Assembly (NCBI RefSeq): GCF_022347205.1 | Contig: NZ_JAKRNE010000001.1 | Span: forward strand, 248,001-312,000 | DNA: 64,000 bases | Reading direction: 5' to 3' | From: Corynebacterium sp. ACRPO | Lineage (GTDB): Bacteria > Actinomycetota > Actinomycetes > Mycobacteriales > Mycobacteriaceae | Part shown: one piece after another, positions 9,925-20,382 of the stretch | How the letters are laid out: each line of letters begins with the position of its first letter | How positions within the stretch are numbered: the first letter of the stretch is position 1 | Notes under the pieces: generated by a model | What the model was told of the DNA's origin: nothing | Databases searched by the model: none | What the model saw: only the letters and a program-made list of their open reading frames with translations | Program-made: the position numbers and the translations under genes

Positions 9925-12609
9925 GTGAAGACTCATGAGATCCGGGAACGGTTTACCCAGCACTTCGTCAATTCTGGTCACGAGGCAGTACCAAGCGCCT
10001 CGCTGATCCTGGATGACCCTAACCTGCTTTTCGTTAATGCCGGCATGGTTCCGTTTAAGCCCTACTTCTTGGGCCAGCAGAACCCGCCCTTTGCCAAGGG
10101 CCTTGCCACTTCCATCCAAAAGTGCGTGCGTACCTTGGACATTGATGAGGTGGGTATTACCACCCGCCACAACACCTTCTTCCAGATGGCCGGCAACTTC
10201 TCCTTTGGCCAGTACTTCAAGGAAGGCGCCATCACCAATGCGTGGGCCTTGCTTACCGGCTCCGTTGATGAGGGCGGCTTTGGCCTAGACCCAGAGCGCT
10301 TGTGGGTCACCGTTTACCTGGATGATGATGAGGCCGCCGAAATTTGGCGCGACAAGATCGGCGTGCCTGAAGAGCGCATTCAGCGCCTCGGCATGGAGGA
10401 CAACTACTGGTCCATGGGTATCCCTGGGCCCTGTGGCCCGTGCTCCGAGATCTATTATGACCGTGGTCCTGAGTACGGCAAGGACGGCGGCCCGATCGCC
10501 GATGACAACCGCTACATGGAGATCTGGAACCTGGTCTTCATGCAAAATGAGCGCGGCGAGGGCATTGGCAAGGGCAACTTTGAGATCGTCGGCGAGCTGC
10601 CCAAGAAGAATATCGATACCGGCCTGGGCATCGAGCGCGTGGCCTGCATTTTGCAGGACGTAGACAACGTCTATGAAACGGACCTGCTGCGCCCAGTCAT
10701 TGACGTGGCGGAGGAGCTTACTGGCGCCACCTATGGCGACAACGCTTCCCACGAGGACAATATCCGCTTCCGTGTGGTAGCTGACCACTCCCGTACGGGC
10801 ATGATGCTCATCCTGGACGGCGTGACCCCAGGCAATGAGGGCCGCGGATACATCCTGCGCCGCCTGCTGCGCCGCATTATCCGTTCCGCCAAGCTGCTGG
10901 GCGCTAAGGGCGCGACTATGGAGCGCTTCATGAATACGGTCATGGATACTATGACCCCGTCCTACCCGGAGATTGCGGACAACCGCGAGCGCATCCTGCG
11001 CGTTGCCGTGAATGAGGAAAAGGCCTTCCTGAAGACCCTCGAGTCCGGCACCCGCCTCTTCGATGATGCCGTCCAGGAGCTCAAGTCCACCTCCCGCGCG
11101 AAGACCGCAAAGGTCCTGCCGGGCGAGAAGGCCTTTGAGCTGCACGATACCTACGGTTTCCCCATCGACTTGACCTTGGAAATGGCCCAGGAGGCCGGCC
11201 TTGAGGTCGACATGGATGGCTTTAACGATGCCATGGGCGAGCAGCGCCGCCGCGCCAAGGCCGATAATCAGGCCAAGAAGCACGGCCACACTGACCTTTC
11301 CCTCTACCGTGACTGGGTAGACAATAACCCCACCGTCTTCACCGGCTTTGAGGAGCTTACTTCCGACGCCCGCGTGATCGGCCTCGTCCGCGGCGGCGAA
11401 AAGGTCGACCAGGTGCGCGAGGGCGAGCAGGTTGAGGTCATCTTGGACCACACCCCGCTGTACGCCGAAGCTGGCGGCCAAATGGCAGACCGCGGCCGCA
11501 TTATGGCCGGCGAATCCCTCCTTGAGGTTAATGACGTCCAGAAGATTGGTAAGAAGCTGTGGGTCCACAAGGCCACGGTTACCGCCGGCGGCCTTGACTT
11601 GGGTATGTCCGTTGAAGCAGCCGTCGACGAGCAGTGGCGCCACGGTGCCACCCAGGCGCACTCCGCAACCCACCTCATTCACGCCGCACTGCGCCAGGTG
11701 CTTGGCCCCACCGCCGTCCAGGCCGGCTCCATGAACCGCCCGGGCTACCTACGCTTTGACTTCAACTACACCGAGCAGCTCAGCCAGGCGCAGTTGGAAG
11801 AGATTGCATTGATTACTAACCAGGCAATCGACTCCAACTTTGCCGTCAACACCATTGAGACCTCCCTGGAGGAGGCCAAGGCCATGGGCGCTATGGCACT
11901 ATTCGGTGAGAACTACGGCAAGGAAGTCCGCGTGGTAGAGATCGGTGGCCCGTTCTCCATCGAGCTGTGCGGCGGTACCCACGTTGGTTCCTCCGCTGAA
12001 ATCGGACCGGTGTCCGTGCTCGGTGAGTCCTCCGTTGGCTCTGGTGCTCGCCGCATCGAGGCCTACTCCGGTTTGGATGCCTTCCGTTACTACTCCAAGG
12101 AGACCGCCTTGGTGGAAGGCGTTTCTCGCGAGCTGAAGGTACAGACCGAGGACCTGCCGGAGCGCATTGCTCAGCTGTCTGAGAAGCTCAAGGCAGCGGA
12201 GAAGGAAATTGAAACCCTGCGCAAGCAGCAGCTGGCTGCGCGTGCCTCCGAGTTCGTCAGCGCGGCTAAGGACATCAATGGGTTCAAGGTCATTGCGCTG
12301 ACCTTGCCGGAAGGCACCACCGGCGGGGACCTGCGCACCGTTGCTACGGACCTGCGCAACCGCCTGCGCGAGGAAGAAGCCGTCATCGTCTTGGGCGCCG
12401 AGGACAAAGGCAAGTTCCCGTTCATCGCGGCGGCCACGGACAAGGCCGTTGGGCGCGGCGTGAAGTCCGGGGACATCGTCAAGCAGTTTGGCCAGTACGT
12501 TGACGGACGCGGCGGCGGTAAGCCGGATATGGCTCAGGGCTCTGGTTCTACTGCGGCCGGTGCTGAGCGCGGCTTCGAGGCCGTCAAGGATATGCTCGAG
12601 TCCCTGTAG
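9925..12609 (+). CDS. alaS: Alanine-tRNA ligase
   Basis: About 894 residues, full length for AlaRS. The N-terminal class II catalytic domain begins [18 protein letters not shown]; the editing domain carries [13 protein letters not shown] and the CGGTHV zinc site; the C-terminal region has a coiled coil ([18 protein letters not shown]) and a DHHA1-type C-Ala domain with a GSGSTAAG segment. The start is taken as GTG 9925, about 9 nt after TTAGGA; two TTG codons lie 6 and 9 nt upstream. It is followed within 10 nt by ruvX, whose ribosome binding site overlaps the alaS stop codon, and this alaS-ruvX-mltG order continues into the aro genes. Confidence 0.96.
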   Translation: MKTHEIRERFTQHFVNSGHEAVPSASLILDDPNLLFVNAGMVPFKPYFLGQQNPPFAKGLATSIQKCVRTLDIDEVGITTRHNTFFQMAGNFSFGQYFKEGAITNAWALLTGSVDEGGFGLDPERLWVTVYLDDDEAAEIWRDKIGVPEERIQRLGMEDNYWSMGIPGPCGPCSEIYYDRGPEYGKDGGPIADDNRYMEIWNLVFMQNERGEGIGKGNFEIVGELPKKNIDTGLGIERVACILQDVDNVYETDLLRPVIDVAEELTGATYGDNASHEDNIRFRVVADHSRTGMMLILDGVTPGNEGRGYILRRLLRRIIRSAKLLGAKGATMERFMNTVMDTMTPSYPEIADNRERILRVAVNEEKAFLKTLESGTRLFDDAVQELKSTSRAKTAKVLPGEKAFELHDTYGFPIDLTLEMAQEAGLEVDMDGFNDAMGEQRRRAKADNQAKKHGHTDLSLYRDWVDNNPTVFTGFEELTSDARVIGLVRGGEKVDQVREGEQVEVILDHTPLYAEAGGQMADRGRIMAGESLLEVNDVQKIGKKLWVHKATVTAGGLDLGMSVEAAVDEQWRHGATQAHSATHLIHAALRQVLGPTAVQAGSMNRPGYLRFDFNYTEQLSQAQLEEIALITNQAIDSNFAVNTIETSLEEAKAMGAMALFGENYGKEVRVVEIGGPFSIELCGGTHVGSSAEIGPVSVLGESSVGSGARRIEAYSGLDAFRYYSKETALVEGVSRELKVQTEDLPERIAQLSEKLKAAEKEIETLRKQQLAARASEFVSAAKDINGFKVIALTLPEGTTGGDLRTVATDLRNRLREEEAVIVLGAEDKGKFPFIAAATDKAVGRGVKSGDIVKQFGQYVDGRGGGKPDMAQGSGSTAAGAERGFEAVKDMLESL

Positions 12610-12619
12610 GAGTTCGACC

Positions 12620-13171
12620 GTGGCAAAAGTGGAACCAGATACCCCCGGAGTTGATGATCCGGGGCAGGGCCGTCGGCTCGCACTCGATGTCGGCACGGTG
12701 CGCATTGGCGTGGCAGTGTCCAATAGGGAAGCCACGCTTGCCACCCCAGTGGAGACCGTGCACCGGGAAACCGGGTTCAAGGACCGCGATAAGGGCGATA
12801 TTGACCGCATCCTAGAACTGATTGATTGTTATGGCGCAGTAGAGGTCATCGTAGGGCTGCCGCGGGACCTGCAGGGAAATGGCTCAAAAAGCGTAAAACA
12901 TGCTAAGGAAATTGCGTTTCGGATCCGCCGTCGGTTGAATCGAGATGCAAATATAGATAAAGTTCCACCACCAGTACGTTTGGCTGATGAGCGTCTGACC
13001 ACCGTGGCAGCAACTACCGCGCTGCGCGCGTCTGGCGTGTCCGAGAAGAAGGGCCGTAAAGTCATCGACCAAGCAGCAGCGGTGGAGATATTGCAGACTT
13101 GGTTGGATGGGCGTGCGAGCGCGCTACGAACCCAAGATGCAATAGACCAGCCTTCAGACTCAGGAGACTAA
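12620..13171 (+). CDS. ruvX: Putative pre-16S rRNA nuclease / Holliday junction resolvase-like RuvX (YqgF)
   Basis: A 183-residue RNase H-fold protein with [17 protein letters not shown] (first catalytic Asp), [13 protein letters not shown] and the later [12 protein letters not shown] segments of the YqgF family. The family processes the 5' end of 16S rRNA in E. coli. The start is GTG 12620; its AGGAGT ribosome binding site lies across the alaS stop, so translation is coupled. An alternative frame extending upstream into alaS is an overlap artefact. The N-terminus carries about 15 extra residues. Confidence 0.9.
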   Translation: MAKVEPDTPGVDDPGQGRRLALDVGTVRIGVAVSNREATLATPVETVHRETGFKDRDKGDIDRILELIDCYGAVEVIVGLPRDLQGNGSKSVKHAKEIAFRIRRRLNRDANIDKVPPPVRLADERLTTVAATTALRASGVSEKKGRKVIDQAAAVEILQTWLDGRASALRTQDAIDQPSDSGD

Positions 13172-13176
13172 AACAC

Positions 13177-14403
13177 GTGAGCCGTAACCAAGAACGCCTC
13201 GGCCGATCGATGGAGCCGAAATACGTCAAGCGCCGCCAGCGCGGCATTGCCGTTGTCATTGCGTCCATCATCGTCATCCTTGGCGCCCTTATCTACATCG
13301 GATTCCGCCTCGGCAATACCTCCGCCGATTATGAAGGAACCGGCAACGGTACCACCCAGCTGGTGGAGGTGCCGGAAGGCTCGTCCATGTCCGAGCTCGG
13401 ACCTGCTTTGGTAGAAAAGAACGTGGTGAAGACGCAGGACGCTTTCGATTCTGCTGCGTCGATGAACCACAGCGCGAGCCAAATCCAGCCGGGCTTTTAT
13501 CGCCTACAGGAAGAGATGAGCGCGGACGCCGCAGTCGAGGCACTGTTGGATGAGAATAACCGCGTGGACATGCTCGAGGTGCAAGGCGGCGCCACCTTGG
13601 AGGACGTCAAGGTTGTGGGCGGAGACGTCCGCTACGGCATTTACTCCCTGATTTCTGAGGTCAGCTGCAACGATGGCAACTGCCTGAAGAAGGAGGACCT
13701 GGAAAAGGTTGCCGCGGAAACCGACCCAGCCGAGCTGGGCGCACCGGAGTGGGCCTTGGACGCTATCAACAAGCGCGGCAATGACCCCAAGCGCATTGAG
13801 GGCCTTATCGCCCCAGGCCAGTACGTCTTGGACCCCAATATGGAGGCCAAGGATATCCTCAAGGACCTCATCACCCGCTCCACCAAGCGCTACAACGAGA
13901 CCAATATTCAGGAACGCGCGCAGGCTATCGGCTTGAGCCCTTATGAGCTGCTCACCTCCGCATCCCTGGTGGAGCGCGAGGCACCGGCAGGCGAGTTCGA
14001 CAAGGTTGCCCGCGTTATCCTTAACCGCTTGGACGAGCCAATGCGCCTGGAGTTTGACTCCACCGTGAACTACGGCTTGGAAGACGTTGAGCTGGCCACC
14101 ACCGATGAGGCCCGTGGGGAGAAGACCCCGTGGAATACCTACGCGAAGGAAGGCCTACCGGATACCCCGATTGCTTCTCCTTCGGACGATGCAATCAAGG
14201 CCATGGAAGAGCCGGCTGAGGGCAACTGGAAGTTCTTCGTCACCGTGGACCAGGAAGGCACTACCGTCTTCTCCGATAGCTACGATGAGCACTTGGGCCG
14301 CGTTGATGACGCCATCCGCTCCGGCGTGCTTGACTCCAAACGCGAAGGCGAGGGCGCTGGTTCCGGCAACGGCGACGCCGCTGCCGAGCAGCCCGCCCAG
14401 TAG
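13177..14403 (+). CDS. mltG: Endolytic murein transglycosylase MltG (YceG-like)
   Basis: About 408 residues. A short basic cytoplasmic N-terminus (KYVKRRQRG) leads to one membrane helix (about residues 28-50), then a LysM-like region (LVEVPEGSSMSELGPALVEK) and the YceG catalytic domain. ASLVEREAP carries the catalytic Glu, and MRLEFDSTVNYGL and TPIASPSDDAIKAM match conserved blocks. It cleaves nascent glycan strands at the outer face of the membrane and is thought to set their length. The start is GTG 13177 with CAGGAG 10 nt upstream. The C-terminus ends in a Gly/Ala/Glu-rich tail. It lies 5 nt after ruvX. Confidence 0.92.
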   Translation: MSRNQERLGRSMEPKYVKRRQRGIAVVIASIIVILGALIYIGFRLGNTSADYEGTGNGTTQLVEVPEGSSMSELGPALVEKNVVKTQDAFDSAASMNHSASQIQPGFYRLQEEMSADAAVEALLDENNRVDMLEVQGGATLEDVKVVGGDVRYGIYSLISEVSCNDGNCLKKEDLEKVAAETDPAELGAPEWALDAINKRGNDPKRIEGLIAPGQYVLDPNMEAKDILKDLITRSTKRYNETNIQERAQAIGLSPYELLTSASLVEREAPAGEFDKVARVILNRLDEPMRLEFDSTVNYGLEDVELATTDEARGEKTPWNTYAKEGLPDTPIASPSDDAIKAMEEPAEGNWKFFVTVDQEGTTVFSDSYDEHLGRVDDAIRSGVLDSKREGEGAGSGNGDAAAEQPAQ

Positions 14404-14434
14404 AGTCGCGACGACCACAAAGAGGTAGAACGTC

Positions 14435-15262
14435 ATGCCACGTGCGGCTGTCCTTGGTAGCCCCATCGAGCACTCCTTGTCTCCGGTGCTTCACAATGCT
14501 GGCTACGAGGCCGCCGGGCTGGCCGGTTGGGACTACACCCGCTTTGAGTCATCGGCGGAGGGGCTGCCGGAATTGGTGGCGGCAAGCGACTCAGAGTTTG
14601 TTGGTTTCTCCGTGACCATGCCCGGCAAGTTTGCTGCCCTCAGCTTTGCGGACATTGTAAGTGACCGGGCCCAACTGATTGGCTCGGCAAACACCTTGGT
14701 GCGCAGGGCTGATGGTTGGTTTGCGGACAATACCGATACCGAGGGCGTACGCGGTGCGCTCGCCGAGCTCCTGGGGGATAGTCCGGCAGGTCATGCGCTG
14801 CTCATTGGTGCTGGGGGCACCGCCCGTCCGGCGTTGTGGGCGCTTTCCGAGCGCGGGGTGAAAAAGGTTACGGTCCTCAATCGTTCCGACCGGAGCGCCG
14901 AACTGTTGCCGCTCGCCCAGAACTTAGGGCTGGAGCTTTCCTTTATCAGTTTCGACGGGGACTTATCCGTGCTGTCTCGGGAAGCCGATGTCATTGTGTC
15001 CACGGTTCCGTCAGCGGCGGTGAAAGACTATGTCTTTGACCTCGCCCACGCACCGGTGCTGGACGTCATCTATGATCCCTGGCCTACACCGCTGACCACG
15101 TGTGCGGCGGCCAATGGGTACAAGACTGTGGGCGGGCATGTCATGCTCGCCTACCAAGCATTTAGTCAGTTCGAGCAATTTACTGGGGTGGCCGCCCCGC
15201 GGGAAGACATGCTGAAGGCATTGAACCAGGAGCTGCAGAAGCGGTCGCAGACGACTAAGTAG
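14435..15262 (+). CDS. aroE: Shikimate dehydrogenase
   Basis: A 275-residue enzyme reducing 3-dehydroshikimate to shikimate with NADPH. The N-terminal substrate-binding block is SPIEHSLSPVLHNAGY; the catalytic Lys is in SVTMPGKFAAL; DNTDTEGV and the Rossmann loop GAGGTARPALWAL follow. The normal NVTIPFK block is altered to SVTMPGK but keeps the Lys. The gene follows mltG by 31 nt with AGAGGT upstream of ATG 14435. One copy of the GC-rich repeated motif begins 2 nt after its stop codon. Confidence 0.94.
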   Translation: MPRAAVLGSPIEHSLSPVLHNAGYEAAGLAGWDYTRFESSAEGLPELVAASDSEFVGFSVTMPGKFAALSFADIVSDRAQLIGSANTLVRRADGWFADNTDTEGVRGALAELLGDSPAGHALLIGAGGTARPALWALSERGVKKVTVLNRSDRSAELLPLAQNLGLELSFISFDGDLSVLSREADVIVSTVPSAAVKDYVFDLAHAPVLDVIYDPWPTPLTTCAAANGYKTVGGHVMLAYQAFSQFEQFTGVAAPREDMLKALNQELQKRSQTTK

Positions 15263-15263
15263 G

Positions 15264-15279
15264 AGGGGCGTCGGCAAGC
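15264..15279 (+). repeat. Repeated motif copy 3 (AGGGGCGTCGGCAAGC)
   Basis: One of five same-strand copies of consensus AAGGGGCGTCGSCAAGC. This is the only intergenic copy, directly after the aroE stop codon. Confidence 0.6.
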
Positions 15280-15365
15280 GGGGCCGACAACCCTCGTGCC
15301 GTAGGAACTGCAGACTTCGCCATGTAGACATTGACGCCCAGCGCTTCCTCACAGCGTGCCTTAGA

Positions 15366-15767
15366 GTGATCCCCGTGCTAATAGTCGGGGGAATTATTTA
15401 TGGTTTGTGGGCAGCAGCCTTGTCTTGGTGGGATATTCGGCAGCGCCGATTGCCAGACTGGTTAACCCTTCCAGCTGCGGTGCTCTCGCTCGTCGTTGCC
15501 AATTGGAGTGGGCTGTGGTGGCCGGGGATGTACCTCGTGCTAGGGCTGGCCCATGCAGGCGTGGGTGGAGGCGACATAAAACTCGCCTGGCCCCTGGGAA
15601 TGCTGGTGGGGCATGTGGCCGGGTTTATGGGCGTGGTAGCGGCAAGCGGCAGCGCGTCCCTTCTGACGCTTTTGTGGTCCGCGTGCAGTGGGCAGAAGGA
15701 GAGCCCGCACGGCCCTGCGATGTTGCTAGCGGCAACGGTCGTTCTCGCATGTGCGCACCCTCTTTGA
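15366..15767 (+). CDS. Short A24-family prepilin peptidase
   Basis: A 133-residue polytopic protein with only the peptidase domain of type IV prepilin peptidases. The first catalytic Asp is in [14 protein letters not shown] (about 22-35) and the second in [11 protein letters not shown] (about 65-75), with hydrophobic segments around both. The N-methyltransferase domain of the long form is missing, as in other actinobacterial versions. The start is GTG 15366. No pilin genes are visible here, so its substrate (perhaps a Tad-type pilin) is encoded elsewhere. Lying between aroE and aroC is a conserved corynebacterial arrangement to my knowledge. Confidence 0.8.
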   Translation: MIPVLIVGGIIYGLWAAALSWWDIRQRRLPDWLTLPAAVLSLVVANWSGLWWPGMYLVLGLAHAGVGGGDIKLAWPLGMLVGHVAGFMGVVAASGSASLLTLLWSACSGQKESPHGPAMLLAATVVLACAHPL

Positions 15768-15823
15768 GGGGGTGGAAGAATATATTGCGGGGCCAAGTTG
15801 GTACTGGATTGGCCAGGCCGTGC

Positions 15824-15829
15824 GATAAT
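15824..15829 (+). promoter_or_regulatory. -10 element of a probable leaderless aroC transcript
   Basis: GATAAT with TG two bases upstream, 6 nt before the aroC ATG. No ribosome binding site is present between the hexamer and the start codon, so transcription should begin at or within a base of the ATG. Confidence 0.6.
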
Positions 15830-15835
15830 ACCCGC

Positions 15836-17047
15836 ATGCTTCGTTGGACTACTGCAGGTGAATCCCACGGCCAAGCTCTTATTTCGATGTTGGAGCATAT
15901 GCCCGCTGGGGTCCCCATTACCCGCGCCGATATTTCCCATCAGCTTTCCCGGCGCCGCCTAGGCTATGGCCGCGGTGCCCGTATGAAGTTTGAGGCCGAT
16001 GAGGTGACCGTGCTGGGCGGAGTCCGCCACGGGCTCACCTTGGGTAGTCCCATCGCCATCATGATTGCCAATACGGAGTGGCCCAAGTGGACCACCATCA
16101 TGTCGGCCGATCCGCTGGATATGGACGATGAAGAATCCGTCAAGGCGATGAACTCCGGCCGCGGTGCCGCCTTGACGAGGCCGCGCCCCGGGCACGCGGA
16201 CTTTGCCGGAATGGTGAAGTACCGCCACAGTGAAGCACGCCCCATCCTCGAGCGCTCTTCTGCGCGTGAAACGGCGGCCCGTGTGGCCGCAGCTACCGTA
16301 GCGCGCAATTTCCTGCGCGAGACCTTGGGCGTTGAGGTTCTCTCCCACGTGATTTCCATTGGCGCTTCCGAGCCTTATGAGGGGCCTGCGCCAGCGTTCG
16401 CGGACATCGAGGCTATCGATGCCTCGCCGGTCCGCGCCTGCGATAAGGCGGCTGAAGCCTCCATGATCGCGGAAATTGAGGCCGCAAAGAAGCAGGGCGA
16501 TACCTTGGGCGGCATCGTTGAGGTTGTGGTCGATGGCCTGCCCATCGGCCTGGGCTCGCATATTTCCGGCGATGACCGCTTGGACGCCCAATTGGCCAGC
16601 GCGTTGATGGGCATTCAGGCTATCAAGGGCGTGGAAATTGGCGATGGTTTTGCCGAGGCCCGTCGTCGCGGTTCCGCTGCCCACGATGAGATGGTGCGAA
16701 CCGAAGAAGGCGTATCCCGCCTTAGCAACCGCGCAGGCGGACTCGAAGGCGGCATGACCAACGGGCAGCAGTTGCGCGTACGGGCGGCGATGAAGCCGAT
16801 TTCTACCGTTCCGCGTGCCTTGCGCACCATCGATATGGAGTCCGGCGCTGAAGCTACTGCCATTCACCAACGCTCAGATGTGTGTGCGGTTCCGGCGGCG
16901 GGCGTCGTTGCAGAAGCAATGGTTGCCCTCGTTCTTGCGCGGGCCGTGCTAGAAAAATTCGGTGGCGATAGCCTCGAAGAAACCTCCGCGGCCGTCGCCG
17001 CGTATGATAAGTACGTTTCGGACCGCCTTGCTTTTGACCAGGAGTAA
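15836..17047 (+). CDS. aroC: Chorismate synthase
   Basis: A 403-residue enzyme converting EPSP to chorismate with reduced FMN. Family blocks are [21 protein letters not shown] at the N-terminus (GESHG), [27 protein letters not shown] and the C-terminal [19 protein letters not shown]. The start is ATG 15836; a longer frame from 15407 runs back over the peptidase gene and is rejected. The mRNA is probably leaderless (GATAAT 6 nt upstream). It begins the tightly packed aroC-aroK-aroB-aroQ run. Confidence 0.97.
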   Translation: MLRWTTAGESHGQALISMLEHMPAGVPITRADISHQLSRRRLGYGRGARMKFEADEVTVLGGVRHGLTLGSPIAIMIANTEWPKWTTIMSADPLDMDDEESVKAMNSGRGAALTRPRPGHADFAGMVKYRHSEARPILERSSARETAARVAAATVARNFLRETLGVEVLSHVISIGASEPYEGPAPAFADIEAIDASPVRACDKAAEASMIAEIEAAKKQGDTLGGIVEVVVDGLPIGLGSHISGDDRLDAQLASALMGIQAIKGVEIGDGFAEARRRGSAAHDEMVRTEEGVSRLSNRAGGLEGGMTNGQQLRVRAAMKPISTVPRALRTIDMESGAEATAIHQRSDVCAVPAAGVVAEAMVALVLARAVLEKFGGDSLEETSAAVAAYDKYVSDRLAFDQE

Positions 17048-17050
17048 GTT

Positions 17051-17587
17051 ATGACCACCCCAACCGCCGTTACGGGCCTGCCCCGGCCACGCGTTGTTTT
17101 GGTTGGCCCGCCAGGTGCGGGTAAATCCACTATTGGCCGCCGCCTTTCCCACGCCTTGAGCTGCGAACTGGTGGATTCGGATCACCTTATTGAACAGGCT
17201 AAGGACAAGCCGTGTGGGGAAGTCTTTAGCGAGCTTGGTGAATCAGACTTTCGCGCGCTCGAAGCCGAGCACGTTGCTGCGGCACTGCGCACTGGTGGGG
17301 TCGTCAGCCTCGGCGGCGGGGCAGTGCTGACGGACTCCACCCGCGGGCTGCTGGAGCGCCATAACGTCATCTTTTTGGATATCTCCCCGGAAGAAGGTGC
17401 ACGGCGGACGTCCGGGGATAGCAATCGGCCGGTGCTTGCGGCCGCCGATCCCCTCGAGCACTACCGCAACCTCGTGGAGGCGCGTCGCCCGTATTACCAG
17501 GAGGTGGCCGATTATCGGGTGCGCACCGATGCCCGGACCCCACAGCAGGTGGTGGGCGATATCCTCGGCTTTCTCGATACCCTGTAG
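17051..17587 (+). CDS. aroK: Shikimate kinase
   Basis: A 178-residue P-loop kinase phosphorylating shikimate at O3. The P-loop is VGPPGAGKSTIGRRLS (about 16-31), the shikimate-binding DSDHLIEQ follows, and GGGAVLTDSTR and the lid NRPVLAA complete the family pattern. It starts 3 nt after the aroC stop (AGGAGTAAGTTATG supplies the ribosome binding site), so it is co-transcribed and probably coupled. Confidence 0.95.
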   Translation: MTTPTAVTGLPRPRVVLVGPPGAGKSTIGRRLSHALSCELVDSDHLIEQAKDKPCGEVFSELGESDFRALEAEHVAAALRTGGVVSLGGGAVLTDSTRGLLERHNVIFLDISPEEGARRTSGDSNRPVLAAADPLEHYRNLVEARRPYYQEVADYRVRTDARTPQQVVGDILGFLDTL

Positions 17588-17652
17588 ATTCCCCGCCGCG
17601 CTAGCACTAGTCTCTCGCCCCACTGGCTCGGCGTCGAACGGAAAGGACCACC

Positions 17653-18723
17653 ATGCCCAGTATTGCCGTTAATGGACCACAGCCCTATGAAGTTCGCATT
17701 GGCGCTGATCTCAACCGGGACATCGCGCAGCGCTGTGCGCAGATTGGTGCAGGCCAGGCTGGCATTATCTACCAGCCGCCGCTGCGTGCCGCAGCCGAGC
17801 GCTTAGCAGAACTCGTTGCCGCTGAGGGCGTGGAGCCTACGCTTATCGACGTCCCCGATGCCGAGGCCGCCAAGCAGCTCAGCGTCATCGGTGGCGTATG
17901 GGATCAGCTGGGGGAAAAGGGCTTTAACCGCCGTGACGTCATCATTGGCCTCGGTGGTGGCGCCACCACCGATCTGGCTGGGTTCGCTGCGGCCGGGTGG
18001 ATGCGCGGCATCAAGGTTATTCAGGTGCCCACCACGCTATTGGCCATGGTTGACGCGGCCGTCGGCGGTAAAACCGGCATCAATACCGCAGCCGGCAAGA
18101 ACCTCGTTGGCGCCTTTCATGAGCCAGATTCTGTGTTTGTGGATCTCGAGCGCCTGGATACCCTGCCCGCGGCAGAGATCATTGCTGGCTCGGCAGAAAT
18201 CATCAAAACCGGATTCATCCATGACCCGGTGATCCTTGAACGCTATGACAGTGACCCCGGCGCATGCGTGGACCCGCAGGGCTTCCTTCCAGAACTTATT
18301 GCGCGCTCCATCGCGGTCAAGGCCGCGGTGGTGGGCGAGGACCTCAAAGAATCGGGCCTGCGGGAAACGCTCAACTACGGCCACACCTTTGGCCATGCGG
18401 TGGAGCGCCATGAACAGTATCAGTGGCGCCATGGCAACGCGGTGGCCGTGGGCATGATGTTCATCGCCCACCTGGCGCATGAGCGCGGCCTCATTGACGC
18501 AGAGCTGGTGGAAAAGCACCGCCGGATTCTTGACAGCATTGGGCTGCCGACCACGTATAGGCCGGGCCAGTTCAGGGACCTGTATGAGGCAATGACCCAC
18601 GATAAGAAGAACCGCGACGGAATGATTCGCTTTGTAGCCTTGACTGGGGTGGGCGAGACCACCCGTCTCGAGGGGCCCAGCACGGAAGAGCTAGAGGCGG
18701 CCTACGCCGCGATTTCGGAGTAG
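17653..18723 (+). CDS. aroB: 3-dehydroquinate synthase
   Basis: A 356-residue NAD- and metal-dependent enzyme turning DAHP into 3-dehydroquinate. The central block [21 protein letters not shown] and [21 protein letters not shown] binds NAD and substrate; zinc ligands are in [11 protein letters not shown] and [14 protein letters not shown] 17653 follows GAAAGGACC. The gene stands 65 nt after aroK and 2 nt before aroQ, in the same transcription direction. Confidence 0.96.
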   Translation: MPSIAVNGPQPYEVRIGADLNRDIAQRCAQIGAGQAGIIYQPPLRAAAERLAELVAAEGVEPTLIDVPDAEAAKQLSVIGGVWDQLGEKGFNRRDVIIGLGGGATTDLAGFAAAGWMRGIKVIQVPTTLLAMVDAAVGGKTGINTAAGKNLVGAFHEPDSVFVDLERLDTLPAAEIIAGSAEIIKTGFIHDPVILERYDSDPGACVDPQGFLPELIARSIAVKAAVVGEDLKESGLRETLNYGHTFGHAVERHEQYQWRHGNAVAVGMMFIAHLAHERGLIDAELVEKHRRILDSIGLPTTYRPGQFRDLYEAMTHDKKNRDGMIRFVALTGVGETTRLEGPSTEELEAAYAAISE

Positions 18724-18725
18724 AA

Positions 18726-19154
18726 ATGAAGATTATTGTCCTCAACGGCCCGAACTTGAACCGCTTAGGAAAGCGGCAACCGGATGTCTACGGTTCCACC
18801 ACCTTGGCGGATGTAGAACAGATGATCTCCTCGCGCGCCGCCACGCACGGTGCAGAGGTAGAGTGCTTCCAGTCCAACCATGAGGGTGAGCTCATTGAGA
18901 AGGTGCATGCTGCCGCGGATGCGGGCCTCCCAGTGATTATCAACCCCGGCGGTTTTACCCATACCTCAGTGGCCCTGCGGGATGCCCTGGCAGAGGTAGC
19001 CGATGGCGCCGGATTCGTAGAGGTGCATATTTCTAATGTGCATGCGCGCGAGCCCTTCCGCCATCATTCCTATCTCAGCCCTATCGCCCGCGGCGTCATC
19101 GCCGGGTTGGGGGTCTTTGGCTACGTGGCGGCAGTGGACTACCTCTGCCAATAG
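18726..19154 (+). CDS. aroQ: 3-dehydroquinate dehydratase, type II
   Basis: A 142-residue type II dehydroquinase with [18 protein letters not shown] (catalytic lid Arg and Tyr), [17 protein letters not shown] and [18 protein letters not shown] (catalytic His). It removes water from 3-dehydroquinate, the third shikimate pathway step. It begins 2 nt after the aroB stop and uses a ribosome binding site inside the aroB end, so the pair is likely coupled. Confidence 0.95.
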   Translation: MKIIVLNGPNLNRLGKRQPDVYGSTTLADVEQMISSRAATHGAEVECFQSNHEGELIEKVHAAADAGLPVIINPGGFTHTSVALRDALAEVADGAGFVEVHISNVHAREPFRHHSYLSPIARGVIAGLGVFGYVAAVDYLCQ

Positions 19155-19223
19155 GCCCCCACGAACGGGCTGGGCGTCAGCCGGCAAAGAAAGAAATCCG
19201 CCCAACTGCGGGGGCAGGGTCGA

Positions 19224-19229
19224 TATACT
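19224..19229 (+). promoter_or_regulatory. Candidate -10 of the pepQ promoter
   Basis: TATACT, a strong match to the -10 consensus, 46 nt before the pepQ start. The segment 19156-19212 just upstream is GC-rich and can form a hairpin (GCCCCCACG with TGCGGGGGC) that might end the aro transcript, but it has no clear U tract. Confidence 0.5.
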
Positions 19230-19275
19230 GGGTGGATACTTTCTACACCGCAGTCGACCCTAAAAGGATGAAATC

Positions 19276-20382
19276 ATGGCTTTGGCAGATACCCGTTTTA
19301 GTGACCGGCGCCGCAAGCTTGCCGCGGAACTAGCCGGCCAGCGCATCGATGCCGTTCTGGTCACCCACCTCACGCACGTGCGCTACCTTTCGGGGTTCTC
19401 CGGCTCGAATGGCGGGCTATTGCTGCGTAAGGACCTTACCGCGCAGGTTGCTACCGACGGCCGGTACACCACGCAGATCGCCCGCGAAGTTCCCGATCTG
19501 GAGGCTATCCAAGGCCGCGCGGTAGGAAAGGTGCTGCTGCAGCAATTTGCCGATGTCGAGGGGCCGGTTCGAGTCGGTTTTGAAGCCGACTACCTCTCGG
19601 TCTCCGAGCTGAAGGAGCTGGAAGAGTCCGCCCCGGAGTCGGTTACCTTGGTTCCCATCGCCGGGGTCATTGAACAAATTCGCTTGGTCAAAGATTCGCT
19701 CGAGTTAGAAAAGCTGGAAGAGATTGCCGCGCTGGCTAATCAGGCACTGGAGGAGTTGCTCGCCGCTGGTGAGTTGCGTGCCGGCCGCACCGAGCGCCAG
19801 GTGGCTGCCGATTTGGAATATCGGATGCGCATGCTCGGCTCGGAGCGAGTGAGCTTCGATACCATCGTGGCTTCTGGTCCGAACTCGGCGATGCCGCACC
19901 ATGGCGCTGATGACCGGGTCATCGAGGATGGCGACCTTGTGACCATCGATTTCGGTGCGCACCTGCGCGGGTTTAATTCCGACTGCACCCGCACCTACGT
20001 CGTGGGCACGGCGAATGACTTTGCCAAGGAAATCTATGATGTGGTGCTCCGCGCCCAAAAGGCAGGCGTGGCAGCGTCGGTGCCGGGCGCTAAGCTTGCC
20101 GACGTCGACGCCGCCTGCCGCGATGTCATCTCCGCCGCCGGCTATGGCGACTACTTTGTACATTCGACGGGCCACGGCGTGGGCCTAGACGTCCACGAAG
20201 CCCCGTTCGCGGCACGGACCGGTAAGGGTGAGCTCGCCGCCGGCATGACCCTGACCATTGAGCCGGGCATCTATGTTCCGGGCAAGGGCGGCGTGCGCAT
20301 CGAAGATACCCTCATCATCACCGATGGCGCACCGAAGATCATTACCGCCGCGACGAAGGAATTTACTGAACTGCCCGCCTAG
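19276..20382 (+). CDS. pepQ: Aminopeptidase P / Xaa-Pro dipeptidase family metallopeptidase
   Basis: A 368-residue M24 peptidase. The creatinase-like N-terminal domain (VTHLTHVRYLSGFSGSNG) precedes the pita-bread catalytic domain with metal ligands in VTIDFGAHLRGFNSDCTRTY (two Asp), HSTGHGVGLDVHEAP (His) and TIEPGIYVPGKGGVRIED (two Glu). It should release N-terminal residues next to proline in cytoplasmic peptides. AAAGGATG precedes ATG 19276. Its stop codon overlaps the stop of the convergent SGNH hydrolase gene (shared CTAG). Confidence 0.9.
   Translation: MALADTRFSDRRRKLAAELAGQRIDAVLVTHLTHVRYLSGFSGSNGGLLLRKDLTAQVATDGRYTTQIAREVPDLEAIQGRAVGKVLLQQFADVEGPVRVGFEADYLSVSELKELEESAPESVTLVPIAGVIEQIRLVKDSLELEKLEEIAALANQALEELLAAGELRAGRTERQVAADLEYRMRMLGSERVSFDTIVASGPNSAMPHHGADDRVIEDGDLVTIDFGAHLRGFNSDCTRTYVVGTANDFAKEIYDVVLRAQKAGVAASVPGAKLADVDAACRDVISAAGYGDYFVHSTGHGVGLDVHEAPFAARTGKGELAAGMTLTIEPGIYVPGKGGVRIEDTLIITDGAPKIITAATKEFTELPA

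Noticed and set aside
10285..11682. 465-codon frame antisense to alaS
   Set aside because: Shadow of alaS with biased composition and no motifs.
19156..19212. Sixth copy of the repeated motif (GGGCGTCAGCCGGCAAAG)
   Set aside because: Needs a 4-nt insertion relative to the consensus, so not counted.
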